Source of the DNA: Variovorax sp. MHTC-1
GTDB lineage: Bacteria > Pseudomonadota > Gammaproteobacteria > Burkholderiales > Burkholderiaceae_C
Assembly (NCBI RefSeq): GCF_003984645.1
Contig: NZ_RWKI01000009.1
Span: 1-64,000, forward strand
Direction: 5' to 3'
DNA length: 64,000 bases
The notes beneath the pieces were generated by a model. It searched no databases, had not been told where the DNA came from, and saw only the letters and a list, made by a program, of their open reading frames with translations. Position numbers and translations under genes: made by a program. Of this stretch, positions 1 to 8,944 are shown piece by piece. Within the stretch, counting starts at the first letter, position 1; each line of letters starts with the position of its first letter.

Positions 1-3000
1 GCAGCTTCAGCGCCAATGTCGACCACTTCGACAACACCGGCGGCACGCTGCGCTCCGGCAGCCTGAACATCGCCGCCGCGGGCGACCTGGTCAACCAGGA
101 CGGCAAGCTCGAGAGCAACGGCGATGCGAGCTTGAGCGCCGGCGGCGCGCTCGACAACACGCGCGGCACCGTCTCCGCTGCAGGCAGCTTGACGGCCAAT
201 GCTGCGGGCGCCCTCGACAACAGCCAAGGACGGATCGTGAGCGGCGGCGTCTCGCGCATTGCCGCCGCCGGCCTGGACAACAGCGCCGGCAAGGTGTTCG
301 GCAACAGCCTGAGCGTCGACACGCATGGCCAGGCGTTGACCAATGCCCAGGGCACCATGGCAGCCACGACCACGGTCAATGTCCAGTCGGGTGCGCTCAA
401 CAACAGTGCCGGCCTGATCCAGTCGGGCGGCGCGATGACTGTCGACACCCACGGGCAGGCCCTCACGAACACCAACGCGGCGAGCTACGCGACCGGGCAG
501 GGCGGCATCACCAGCGGCGGCACGCTGACGCTGGACAGCGGTGCCCTGAACAACAACGCCGGCTTCATCGGCGCGAAGGAGGCGATGGTCGCCAATACCG
601 GGACCGTGATCAACGCCGGCGGCGGCATCGTGCTGGGCCAATCGATGGTAGCCATCAACACGCGCGGCGCCACCTACGACAACCTTGGCGGCCAGACGCT
701 GGCGGTGGGCGACCTGCGCATCGATGCCGGCGCCATCGACACCACCGCCAGCCTGATCCGCTCGCTCGCGACGACGACGCTGAATGCGGGCACGCTGGCG
801 AACGCTGATACGCAGGGCACCGACCAGGGCATCGAAGGCCGGAACGTGGTCATCAACACCGGCACGCTGTCCAACACCTCGGGCGCCATCCGTGCCGACC
901 TCAACACCGCCATCACCAGTGGCGGCAGCGTCGACAACACCTCGGGCCTGATCTCCGCCGCCGACACGCTGACGATCAAGGACCCGAACGCGGCCAACCC
1001 CGCGGCCAAGACGCTCGATCTGGTCAACACCAACGGCACGCTGGTGGCGGACAAGACCCTGCGGATCGATGCTGCCAAGTTCAGCGGGGACGGCCGGGCC
1101 GTATCGGGCCAGGATCTAAGCATTGCCCTGGCGCAGAACATCGTCAACAACGCCGATGTGGCCGCCAACGGCAACCTGAGCTACACCACCACCGGCGACT
1201 TCACCAACAACGGCAAGCTGCTGGCAGGCGAGACGCTCGCCGTCGGTGGCAACAACGTCGAGAACACCGCCATCGCGGAGATGTCGGGCCTGAACACGAT
1301 CGTCAACGCCGCCGGCACCTTGACCAACCGCGGGCTGATCGACAGCAGGGGCAACACGCAGATCGATGCCGGCACGCTCCACAACACCGGCACCGGCCGC
1401 ATCTACGGCAGCGCGGTCTCGATCGGCGTGGGCACCCTCGACAACGAGCGCGAAACCGTCAATGGCGTGGCCAGCTCGGCCACCATCGCCTCCCGCGGCA
1501 CCCTGAACATCGGCGCGGACACCATCAACAATCGCGAGCACGCGCTGATCTTCAGCGAAGGCAAGATGTCCATCGGGGCGGCGCTCGATGCCAACCGCCA
1601 GGCCATCGGCCAGGGCAGCGCGCTCAACAACTTGAGCGCCGAGATCGAGTCCATCGGCGACATATCCATCTCGATGGCGCAGATCAACAACCGCGACGTG
1701 CACATCCAGCGGGTAGCGCCTGCCGTCTCGACCAGCAGCACGGTCAGGGTGGCTCCAGTCACCCCATTGGGGGGAGAGGACTTCTATCCCATGGACGAAG
1801 TACGGCTCGATCCCGCCAACGGCATGGTGTTCCACAAGAACGCCGACGGCAGCGGCGAAGCGCTCGTCGGCATCGGCGGCTACGGCATCTGGAACACCAC
1901 CACCACGACCACCGAGGACCGGGCGACCGACCTCGACCCGGCGCGCATCGTCGCCGGCGGCACCATGACGCTCAACGGCCACCTGTACAACCAGGATAGC
2001 AGCGTGACGGCCGGCGGCGCCATCAACGTCGCCAGCATGCAGCCCGACCAGATGCAGGGCCAACGCACCACGACGGGCTACGCGATCGTGACCAACCACA
2101 AGGGCGAGGTGGCGCCCCTGGTGATTCTGAGCCCGACGGCAGAGACCCTCTCGCTGGGCGCCTACAAGTACGAGGAGAACACCTTGGTCACGCAGGGCTA
2201 CAACCCGGGTGCGGCCAGCACTGCCAACGCGAACGCCAATGCGGGCACTCCCGGTATCGTTTTCGAAGTGCCGGCCAAGACCGCCAGCGGCACGGGCGCG
2301 AGCCAGACCATTCGCACCAGCACGCCCAACGCGTCGGTGCCCACCGCCAGCCTCTTCAACACGCGCCCCGACCCTGGCAGCCGCTACCTCGTCGAAACCG
2401 ATCCGCGCTTCGCCAACTATCGCAGCTGGCTCAACAGCGACTATCTGCTCGACAAGCTGGGCCTGAACCCCGACGTGCTGCAGAAGCGCCTGGGCGACGG
2501 CTTCTACGAGCAGCGACTCATCCGCGAACAGATTGCGCAACTGACGGGCTACCGCTACCTCGACGGCTTCACCAGCGACGAAGACCAGTACGCCGCGCTC
2601 ATGAACGCCGGCGCTACCTTCGCGCAGCAATACGGCCTGAAGCCAGGCATCGCGCTCACGGCCGCGCAGATGGCGCAACTCACCAGCGACATCGTTTGGC
2701 TCGTCGAGCAAACCGTCACGCTGCCGGACGGCAGCACCCAGCGCGTGCTGGTGCCGCAACTGTACGTGCGCGTGCGTCCCGGCGACATCGATGGCTCGGG
2801 TGCCTTGCTCAGCGCCGAGGCCACCGTGATCAAGAGCTCGGGCGATCTCGTCAACACCGGCACCATTGCCGGCCGCTCGATGGTGTCGATCAGCGCCGAG
2901 AATGTGAACAACCTGGGCGGGCACATCGCCGGCGGCAGCGTCGGCATCAACGCGCGCACCGACATCCACAACATCGGCGGCAGCATCACCGCAGACAATG

Positions 3001-6000
3001 CCGCCGTGCTCACGGCCGGCCGCGACATCGACATCCGCACCACCTCGCAGAGCATGGGCGGCGCCGTCCCTGGCACCAACGTCGATCGCATCGCCGGCAT
3101 GTACGTGAGCAACCCGGGCGGCGTGCTCATTGCCTCGGCAGGACGCGACGTCAACCTGATCGGCGCCGCACTGGTGAGCGCCGGCAGCGCCTCCGTGGGT
3201 GCGGGGCGCAACATCAACCTGGGTACCGTGAGCGAGGCCGGCGGCGCCTCCGTCTTCGGCCAGGGCATTGCCGGTGTCACTTCCCAGAGCCGCGAAATCG
3301 GCTCCGTCATCCAGGCCAACGACAACGTGCGCCTGGCTGCCGGCAATGACCTGAACATCCGCGCCGGTGCCGTCGCCAGCATCGACGGTGCCTTGGTCGC
3401 GACCGCGAAGAACGACATCAACCTCACTGCAGGGCAAGCCACCTCCAGCATCGCCACCGCGACGGTCAGCTCATCGAGCAGCCTGCTCAAGAAATCCAGC
3501 AGCAGCACCGTCGACAGCACCAGCGTCACGAGCGTCGTCTCCAGCAGCCTGAGCGGCAACACCGTGGCGCTGGTGGCCGGCAACGACATCGACGCCCAGG
3601 CCGCGCAGCTGCGATCCGACGAGGCGATGAGCCTGTCCGCGGGCCGCGACATCAGCTTCACCACCGCCACCCAGACGACCCAGGAGGCGCACGCCAGCCA
3701 GAGCAAGACGAGTGCGACCGGGCTGGGCTCGGCCATCGGGACTTCCTTGGCGGCAAGCGGTTTGCCGGGAGGCATGTTCGCCGGCGCGGCGCTGACGGGC
3801 GGTCGATCCGCCAACGGAGCAGAGGCCAGCACCCGCAACGATGCCATCGGCACCACCGTCTCGGCCGGAAGCCTTCAGATGGTCAGCGGGCGAGACACGA
3901 CCCTGCAGGCGGCCACCGTCGTCGCCGACGGCGACATCGCCATGATCGCCGGGCGCAACCTCACGATCGAGAGCGCGCAGAACACCAGCGTCGGAAGCAG
4001 CTACAGCGCCGACAGCAAGAGCGGGATGATCGGCACTTGGTACAACCCTTCGGTCGGCAACGTCAAGTCGTCAGAAGCTGTGGCGGTCACGCGCACCACG
4101 CAGGCCAGCAGCCAAGTTGCCAGCCTCCAAGGCAACGTGACCCTGGTGGCCGGCGGCACCTATACGCAGACCGCCAGCAGCGTCATGGCCGCCGGCCTGG
4201 CCGGCCCGCTGGTCGGCGGCGACGTGAACATCCTCGCCAAGAACGTCGTCATCAACGAGGCCTACAACACCGAGCAGTCCGTCACGATCGCGAACAGTTC
4301 GAGCACGGTGATGGGCGGCAGCGCCAGCGTCGGGGGCATCAGCACCGACAGCCTCAAGGGCGCCTCCAGCACCATCAAGGCGATGGGCGAGACCAGCGAC
4401 GGGCGCATGCAGGCGCTGGGGACGGTCAATCTCGCCATGAGCGGCAAGCAGGCTTACGACACGGCCCAGGCATTGGCCAGCGGCGGCAGCTTCGGCTATA
4501 AGGTCAGCGTCAACGTCAACCGCAACGAGAGCCAAAACACCCGCATCAGTAACAGCAGCCAGGCCGTGGGCTCGAGCGTCGTGGGCGCCAACAACGTCAA
4601 CATCGTTGCCACCGGCGGCGGTCAGGACTCCAACATCCACGCGGTTGGCTCGACCATCGCGGCGGGCAACACCGTCAACCTCGCCGCGGACAACAACATC
4701 ACGCTGGAGGCCAGCAAGAACACCAGCGTCACCGCGGGCATGAATTCCAGCAGCGGCGCCAGCTTGGGCGTGGGGTTTGCGGCCGGCGCACAGAACGGCG
4801 TCACCATCGACCTGGGCGTGACCCGCGGAAAAGGCAGCGACAACCAGAACGATATCAGCTACAACAACACGCACGTCAGCGGTGGCAAGGCCGTGAACGT
4901 CTCAGCCGGCGGAGACCTGACCCTGCGCGGCGCGGTAATCGATGCCAACCGCATCACGGCGGACGTGGGCGGCAACCTCAGCATCGAAAGCCTGCAGGAC
5001 GTGAGCGTGGGCCAATCGAGGCAGAGCAGCTCGGGGCTAAATGTGAGTCTGTGCATCCCGCCGATCTGCTACGGCGTCTCGACCGTGGGCGGCAGCGCAG
5101 CAAGCGCCAAGGCCAACGGGACCTTCGTCAGCGTCGGCGAGCAGTCGGGCCTCAAGGCAGGCGATGGGGGATTCGATGTGAACGTCAGGGGCGACACCGA
5201 CCTCAAGGGCGCAGTCATCGAGAGCACGCAGGCGGCGATCGATGCGGGCAAGAACAGCTTCACGACCGGCGGCACGGTCACGATGAGCGACCTGCAGAAC
5301 GTGAGCCAGTCCAGTGGCAGCAGCTATGCGGTCAGCGGCGGCGTGGGGTTCATGGCTGGTGGCGCAGAAAGCCAGCAGGCGGCCATGCGTGAGCGCGGCA
5401 TGAGCGACGATCAGATCAGGACAGCCAGCGATACGACGCCGAATCGCGGCGCTGGGGCAGGCAGCTCCAGCAGCAATCAAAGCAGCGTGACCAAGGCCGG
5501 TATCAGCGGCATTGCGGGTGACCAGAGCGTGCGCACAGGCGATAGCAGCAGCGCCGGCACCCTCATCCGTCAGTGGAATACGCAAAACATCATCCGCGAC
5601 GTGCAAGCGCAGACGCAAATCTCGCAGGAGTTCAATCAGAAAGCGCCAGCTGCGGTGGCGACGTTCGCAGCGAGCCATACCCGTCCATATGAAGACGCGC
5701 GCAGGGAGTTGGTTGACGCGCAAAGACAGCTCGAGACCGAGAGCGATGCCACCGTGCGTGCGGATCTCGCGAGCAAGGTGCAATCTTTGGAAAGCACCAT
5801 GGCGGCGAATCAAGAGAGCTACGACAAATGGAAAGACGGTGGCACGTACAGGGCGGCAGCAGACATCTTGGTCGCTGCGGCGGGTGGAGGCACCGTCACT
5901 TCGCTAGGAGTCGCTGTAACTCGGGAGTCTTTGGTTTGGGCCGCGGATCAGATGCGCCAATCGATGATCGAGGACTCAAAGAAATTCCCCGGTATTTGCG

Positions 6001-6176
6001 ATACACATGGCAATTGTCTGGACAACAAGTCGGGCGTCAGCGTTGGCGTCAACGGCGATTATTTCAAGCTGGCTGGAGGGCGAGTTGATGTTGAGCAGCT
6101 ATGCGGAAATAACAGATGCACCATAAATGAAGTCACGGGGGATTGGGAGAGAGACGTGCAAGGCAGAATAAATTAA
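1..6176 (+). CDS. Filamentous haemagglutinin / CdiA-like two-partner-secretion exoprotein (5' end outside window)
   Basis: The frame is open from base 3, so the N-terminus with its TPS secretion domain lies upstream; about 2057 residues are visible. Roughly the first 500 residues are degenerate 20-residue repeats of the type LDNxxGxIxSxGxLxI, the beta-helix pattern of FhaB/CdiA proteins. A less repetitive central part follows (about residues 560-930), then haemagglutinin-type repeats rich in AGNDI/AGRNI. Near residue 1990 is the pre-toxin stretch SKKFPGICDTHGNCLDN, which resembles the conserved block before the variable tip in this family. By family knowledge the protein would be exported by a TpsB pore and act in adhesion or contact-dependent inhibition. 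The frame stops at TAA 6174-6176, but the expected C-terminal tail continues in another frame (next entry). Composition becomes AT-richer after about 5.6 kb, as is common for exchangeable tips. Confidence 0.88.
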   Translation, partial: SFSANVDHFDNTGGTLRSGSLNIAAAGDLVNQDGKLESNGDASLSAGGALDNTRGTVSAAGSLTANAAGALDNSQGRIVSGGVSRIAAAGLDNSAGKVFGNSLSVDTHGQALTNAQGTMAATTTVNVQSGALNNSAGLIQSGGAMTVDTHGQALTNTNAASYATGQGGITSGGTLTLDSGALNNNAGFIGAKEAMVANTGTVINAGGGIVLGQSMVAINTRGATYDNLGGQTLAVGDLRIDAGAIDTTASLIRSLATTTLNAGTLANADTQGTDQGIEGRNVVINTGTLSNTSGAIRADLNTAITSGGSVDNTSGLISAADTLTIKDPNAANPAAKTLDLVNTNGTLVADKTLRIDAAKFSGDGRAVSGQDLSIALAQNIVNNADVAANGNLSYTTTGDFTNNGKLLAGETLAVGGNNVENTAIAEMSGLNTIVNAAGTLTNRGLIDSRGNTQIDAGTLHNTGTGRIYGSAVSIGVGTLDNERETVNGVASSATIASRGTLNIGADTINNREHALIFSEGKMSIGAALDANRQAIGQGSALNNLSAEIESIGDISISMAQINNRDVHIQRVAPAVSTSSTVRVAPVTPLGGEDFYPMDEVRLDPANGMVFHKNADGSGEALVGIGGYGIWNTTTTTTEDRATDLDPARIVAGGTMTLNGHLYNQDSSVTAGGAINVASMQPDQMQGQRTTTGYAIVTNHKGEVAPLVILSPTAETLSLGAYKYEENTLVTQGYNPGAASTANANANAGTPGIVFEVPAKTASGTGASQTIRTSTPNASVPTASLFNTRPDPGSRYLVETDPRFANYRSWLNSDYLLDKLGLNPDVLQKRLGDGFYEQRLIREQIAQLTGYRYLDGFTSDEDQYAALMNAGATFAQQYGLKPGIALTAAQMAQLTSDIVWLVEQTVTLPDGSTQRVLVPQLYVRVRPGDIDGSGALLSAEATVIKSSGDLVNTGTIAGRSMVSISAENVNNLGGHIAGGSVGINARTDIHNIGGSITADNAAVLTAGRDIDIRTTSQSMGGAVPGTNVDRIAGMYVSNPGGVLIASAGRDVNLIGAALVSAGSASVGAGRNINLGTVSEAGGASVFGQGIAGVTSQSREIGSVIQANDNVRLAAGNDLNIRAGAVASIDGALVATAKNDINLTAGQATSSIATATVSSSSSLLKKSSSSTVDSTSVTSVVSSSLSGNTVALVAGNDIDAQAAQLRSDEAMSLSAGRDISFTTATQTTQEAHASQSKTSATGLGSAIGTSLAASGLPGGMFAGAALTGGRSANGAEASTRNDAIGTTVSAGSLQMVSGRDTTLQAATVVADGDIAMIAGRNLTIESAQNTSVGSSYSADSKSGMIGTWYNPSVGNVKSSEAVAVTRTTQASSQVASLQGNVTLVAGGTYTQTASSVMAAGLAGPLVGGDVNILAKNVVINEAYNTEQSVTIANSSSTVMGGSASVGGISTDSLKGASSTIKAMGETSDGRMQALGTVNLAMSGKQAYDTAQALASGGSFGYKVSVNVNRNESQNTRISNSSQAVGSSVVGANNVNIVATGGGQDSNIHAVGSTIAAGNTVNLAADNNITLEASKNTSVTAGMNSSSGASLGVGFAAGAQNGVTIDLGVTRGKGSDNQNDISYNNTHVSGGKAVNVSAGGDLTLRGAVIDANRITADVGGNLSIESLQDVSVGQSRQSSSGLNVSLCIPPICYGVSTVGGSAASAKANGTFVSVGEQSGLKAGDGGFDVNVRGDTDLKGAVIESTQAAIDAGKNSFTTGGTVTMSDLQNVSQSSGSSYAVSGGVGFMAGGAESQQAAMRERGMSDDQIRTASDTTPNRGAGAGSSSSNQSSVTKAGISGIAGDQSVRTGDSSSAGTLIRQWNTQNIIRDVQAQTQISQEFNQKAPAAVATFAASHTRPYEDARRELVDAQRQLETESDATVRADLASKVQSLESTMAANQESYDKWKDGGTYRAAADILVAAAGGGTVTSLGVAVTRESLVWAADQMRQSMIEDSKKFPGICDTHGNCLDNKSGVSVGVNGDYFKLAGGRVDVEQLCGNNRCTINEVTGDWERDVQGRIN

Positions 6177-6538
6177 ATGAGGTTGATAAGGATGGGAATA
6201 CCGTGGATCTTCCCGTCCTCCTCGCTGCAAATCTTGATTGGCGAAGTCCATTGGGCGGGTTTCAAGGCGCCATCGGCCAGTTTTTGGGACTGGGAAATTA
6301 TGCACCCGGAAGTCTGCAGGACATTTTGGCAGAAGCATACGCGGGAACTCATGATACGCTAAACAGTAAACGCTGGTATGGACCCGATGGCAACATCCGA
6401 TCTGGTTTAGCAGATTCCGAAAGGCAAATCGGGGAAGTGATGAACAAAATCAACGTGCTTATAGCAACGCCATTTGCAATTGCAATATTGTTGCCGCCGG
6501 ATCTACTAAATATCATCACGGTTGGAATAAAAAAATGA
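6143..6538 (+). CDS. Out-of-frame C-terminal tail of the haemagglutinin/CdiA-like protein
   Basis: This frame is -1 relative to the exoprotein and opens only with a TTG inside it, so it is unlikely to be an independent gene. From about 6170 it encodes residues resembling the usual end of this exoprotein family: SPLGGFQGAIG, then YAPGSLQDILAEAYAGTHD, then a hydrophobic stretch NVLIATPFAIAILLPPDLL close to the stop. It ends at TGA 6536-6538, overlapping the ATG of the next gene in ATGA, as expected of the true operon-internal 3' end. I infer that a one-base indel, either a natural mutation or a sequencing error, separates it from the main frame. The sequence around 6165-6176 is A/T-rich but is not a classical XXXYYYZ slippery heptamer. 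A toxic activity cannot be assigned. Confidence 0.6.
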   Translation: MGERRARQNKLNEVDKDGNTVDLPVLLAANLDWRSPLGGFQGAIGQFLGLGNYAPGSLQDILAEAYAGTHDTLNSKRWYGPDGNIRSGLADSERQIGEVMNKINVLIATPFAIAILLPPDLLNIITVGIKK

Positions 6539-7224
6539 TCAATTTTTTCCCTATTCCTGGGGTCATGGTGGTTGTCGTACTTTCTCTGTTGGGTTGCGGT
6601 AGCGCGGTTGTTCGTGAAGGAAATCCACTATGGCAAGTTCCTATCATGTCTCAGGGAAAATGTGAATCCATTGCAGGAAGATACCTGGACAAGGGCCTGT
6701 TATCTAGACAGTTTGTTGACTCCTCCATAAATGCATCGAGAGTTAAATTTTCCGTCGCGACTGGATTCGGGCGAAGCGTGCCGCAAATACCTCTAGGACC
6801 CGCCGAATTGAGAGGCATGAATGCGATTTCCGACAATCAAATAACCGCGGCGCAGATGAAAAACTATGCGGCACAGAGAAAAAAATTCGATGAAAATGCA
6901 GTCGCGCAAATTGTTGAAATTCAAGGAGGGTTGGAGGTTGTCTTGTATGGGGGAGATGGTTTGCCATATCAAAAAATTATCGTTTCTAGTGCTCACCCAG
7001 ATGTGGGGTGTGACAAGGAGCGACGCTTGGTTTTGCGCGAATCATCTCGCATGGGTGGTGCAGAGCTGACTCCAGGCGCAGCGAGGGTGTCTGAAATAGT
7101 TTTCACCAAATTAAGTGATGGCTCCCTAGAGGTTCGTCGTTGGAGCAGAAATTGGGTGAGAACGATGCAACGCCCGCCTGCTAAAGAGACTCAAGCGATT
7201 TTTCTATTTCCTCCATTACGCTGA
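6535..7224 (+). CDS. Putative lipoprotein downstream of the exoprotein tip (possible immunity or accessory protein)
   Basis: A 229-residue protein with a short hydrophobic signal and the lipobox SLLGC, with the lipidated Cys at position 21. It should therefore be anchored in a membrane facing the periplasm. No catalytic motif or known domain was recognised in the mature part. The ATG overlaps the stop of the preceding frame by four bases (ATGA), implying translational coupling to the exoprotein C-terminus. Base composition is clearly AT-richer than the surrounding chromosome, like the toxin tip before it. Position and composition fit an immunity or accessory protein for the CdiA-like tip, but this is inference from context only. 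Confidence 0.7.
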   Translation: MINFFPIPGVMVVVVLSLLGCGSAVVREGNPLWQVPIMSQGKCESIAGRYLDKGLLSRQFVDSSINASRVKFSVATGFGRSVPQIPLGPAELRGMNAISDNQITAAQMKNYAAQRKKFDENAVAQIVEIQGGLEVVLYGGDGLPYQKIIVSSAHPDVGCDKERRLVLRESSRMGGAELTPGAARVSEIVFTKLSDGSLEVRRWSRNWVRTMQRPPAKETQAIFLFPPLR

Positions 7225-7370
7225 GCTTCACTCGGGACTGCGGGGTCAAGCTTCACAACGAAGTTCATCAGAAATCGGTCGCCAGCAGTTCGTTCCCGAA
7301 GAAGAAGATTGAAATACAACGCATCCAAAGATCTCATGACATTCTGGAAAAATCATATACCGCCACGTAC

Positions 7371-7991
7371 TTGCTGCTTTTACTGGTTACGTCGAATTTC
7401 GCGCTTGCGGCCCTTGCGGAGGGAGAGCCCTTTGCAGTTGTTGGTGAACAACTCGATCATCCATCTCCGTTAGGATGGAAGCTTGCGTGGATGAGTGGGG
7501 AAGCGGAGGGAAGCTACGTGGCCGAATACGTTCCCGCCACAGAGGAGATCAATTCATGGCGCGAAGGCTACTTGGCTATCGAGAGATTGAAGTATCCGCC
7601 CGCGGAGAAGCTCGATAAGCGGAAAACCATGATCGCCGATGTCTTGGCATTCGGATATGGCAAGAATGCAAAGGAAAAATGCGGCGGGCGGCATTTCCCG
7701 ATGGTTCAAAGGGCGGACACCTTCAACGGGACTTACCTCGCGGTCGGCGGAGGATTCTGCGACAGCTATGGTCCGGCTGCTCCATTCGGTGAAGGGGCGA
7801 TCTTCGCGTTTGCCGAAGGCAAGGAATTCCTGTTCCGCATCCAATACGGATGGCGTCCGAAGTCAGCGCAAGAACAACGAACCAATATTCCTTGGCGCAT
7901 CGACCCAGAAACCGCCAGAAGGTACATCGAGGCCATCAAGACGACAGCCCTATGCAATGGGCCGGCTCAGCCCTTGTGCCGCGGCAAATGA
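7371..7991 (+). CDS. Hypothetical secreted protein
   Basis: A 206-residue frame beginning with a hydrophobic segment ending in NFALA, which looks like a cleavable signal peptide. The mature part has four Cys residues (in KCGG, FCDS, LCNG and LCRG), suggesting a disulfide-bonded periplasmic or secreted protein. No family was recognised. The start is uncertain: TTG at 7371 gives the signal peptide directly, there is no clear Shine-Dalgarno, and the frame stays open upstream without an ATG. It is on the same strand as the lipoprotein gene, 146 bases downstream, and could belong to the same accessory module. The intervening 7225-7370 holds nothing recognisable. Confidence 0.6.
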   Translation: MLLLLVTSNFALAALAEGEPFAVVGEQLDHPSPLGWKLAWMSGEAEGSYVAEYVPATEEINSWREGYLAIERLKYPPAEKLDKRKTMIADVLAFGYGKNAKEKCGGRHFPMVQRADTFNGTYLAVGGGFCDSYGPAAPFGEGAIFAFAEGKEFLFRIQYGWRPKSAQEQRTNIPWRIDPETARRYIEAIKTTALCNGPAQPLCRGK

Positions 7992-8020
7992 GTGGTGGCT
8001 TCGCCGCAGGAACGATTCGG

Positions 8021-8770
8021 CTACGGCACCGCAGTCAATGCCGCTGCCGGCAGATGCGGCCCGATGATCGACCGCCAGAGCCGATAACCGTCTTCGTTCA
8101 GATGCAGTTGGTCTCCCCGGAACAACTCAACCCGAGGCCTTCGGTCTGCACCCAGCATCGGCGTAAAGATATCGATGTACTCGCTGTTCGGCAGCCGGTT
8201 CAGGTACGCCCCGATGATGTCGTTGGTCTCGCGCATCTGCGGCAGCAGCTTCTCGCGCGAGGGGCTGGGCTTGATCGAGATGTAGCTGATGCGCGTGTCC
8301 GGCAGTTCGGCGCGCACGGCGTTGGCGAAGCGGGCGAAGCTCTCCAGTATCTGCAGCGGCGTGTGGCCTTCGGCCAGGTCGTTGTCGCCGGCGTAGACCA
8401 GCACGTGGCGAGGCTTGTAGCGCACCACGAGTTCGCGGGCGAAGTAGCTGCAGTCGGCCATGGTCGAGCCGCCGAAGCCGCGGTTGATGACCACCGGCAA
8501 TTGCGGGAAGTCCTGTGCGAGCTTGGCCCAGAAGCGGATGGTGGAGCTGCCGACGAAGAGCACGCCGCCTTCGGCCGGCGGGTTCACCTTGTCGGCACGT
8601 GCGAATGCGGCGAGCTCGCTTTGCCAGCGGATCTGGGACGCGATTTGCGGCGGTGAGGGTGCCGCATCCGCGGCGGCGGCGGGCTGGGCCTGCGCCGAGA
8701 ACGTCGCCAGCAGAAGCGCGAGCGGAAGAAGGATGGCAAGGCGGGTGGCGGTAGCAACAGCAACAGTCAT
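8021..8770 (-). CDS. Secreted SGNH/GDSL-type hydrolase
   Basis: The protein is 249 residues from ATG 8770; an in-frame TTG at 8776 is possible. An N-terminal hydrophobic signal (about residues 10-28, ending AQAQ) suggests export. The SGNH blocks are visible in order: FVGSST with the presumed nucleophile Ser near residue 76, GFGGS with the oxyanion Gly, AGDNDLAEG with the oxyanion Asn, and DQLHLNEDGY carrying the Asp-His pair near the C-terminus. Family members are esterases, lipases or carbohydrate esterases; the substrate cannot be told from sequence. It diverges from the membrane-protein gene at 8945 and converges with the secreted orphan at 7991. Confidence 0.85.
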   Translation of the reverse strand: MTVAVATATRLAILLPLALLLATFSAQAQPAAAADAAPSPPQIASQIRWQSELAAFARADKVNPPAEGGVLFVGSSTIRFWAKLAQDFPQLPVVINRGFGGSTMADCSYFARELVVRYKPRHVLVYAGDNDLAEGHTPLQILESFARFANAVRAELPDTRISYISIKPSPSREKLLPQMRETNDIIGAYLNRLPNSEYIDIFTPMLGADRRPRVELFRGDQLHLNEDGYRLWRSIIGPHLPAAALTAVP

Positions 8771-8944
8771 CGTCAAAGCGTCTTTTCGCTATCAGTGCCG
8801 TCAGTTCGGCGTCGGGCTTGGCGCACTTCGCGGATTGTGGAGCATCGGCTGCCATGGGCCGGTACGGTCCCGCCGGATTCGTTCGATGCAGGGCCGTTGG
8901 CAACAACGCGAAACATATACTGCGCGCTCCTCGTTGGAGCGCCC

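Noticed and set aside
36-1700. Regular spacing in the exoprotein repeats considered as a CRISPR-like or satellite array
   Set aside because: Repeats are degenerate at DNA level and conserved only as 20-residue protein motifs in frame, which is the FHA beta-helix pattern.
1116-3437. Minus-strand open frame of about 770 codons under the exoprotein
   Set aside because: His/Asp/Ala-rich nonsense composition mirroring the repeated sense codons; no start context.
6165-6176. Programmed -1 frameshift site at the exoprotein end
   Set aside because: The A/T-rich stretch does not fit the XXXYYYZ heptamer and no downstream pseudoknot was evident, so a plain indel is the simpler explanation.
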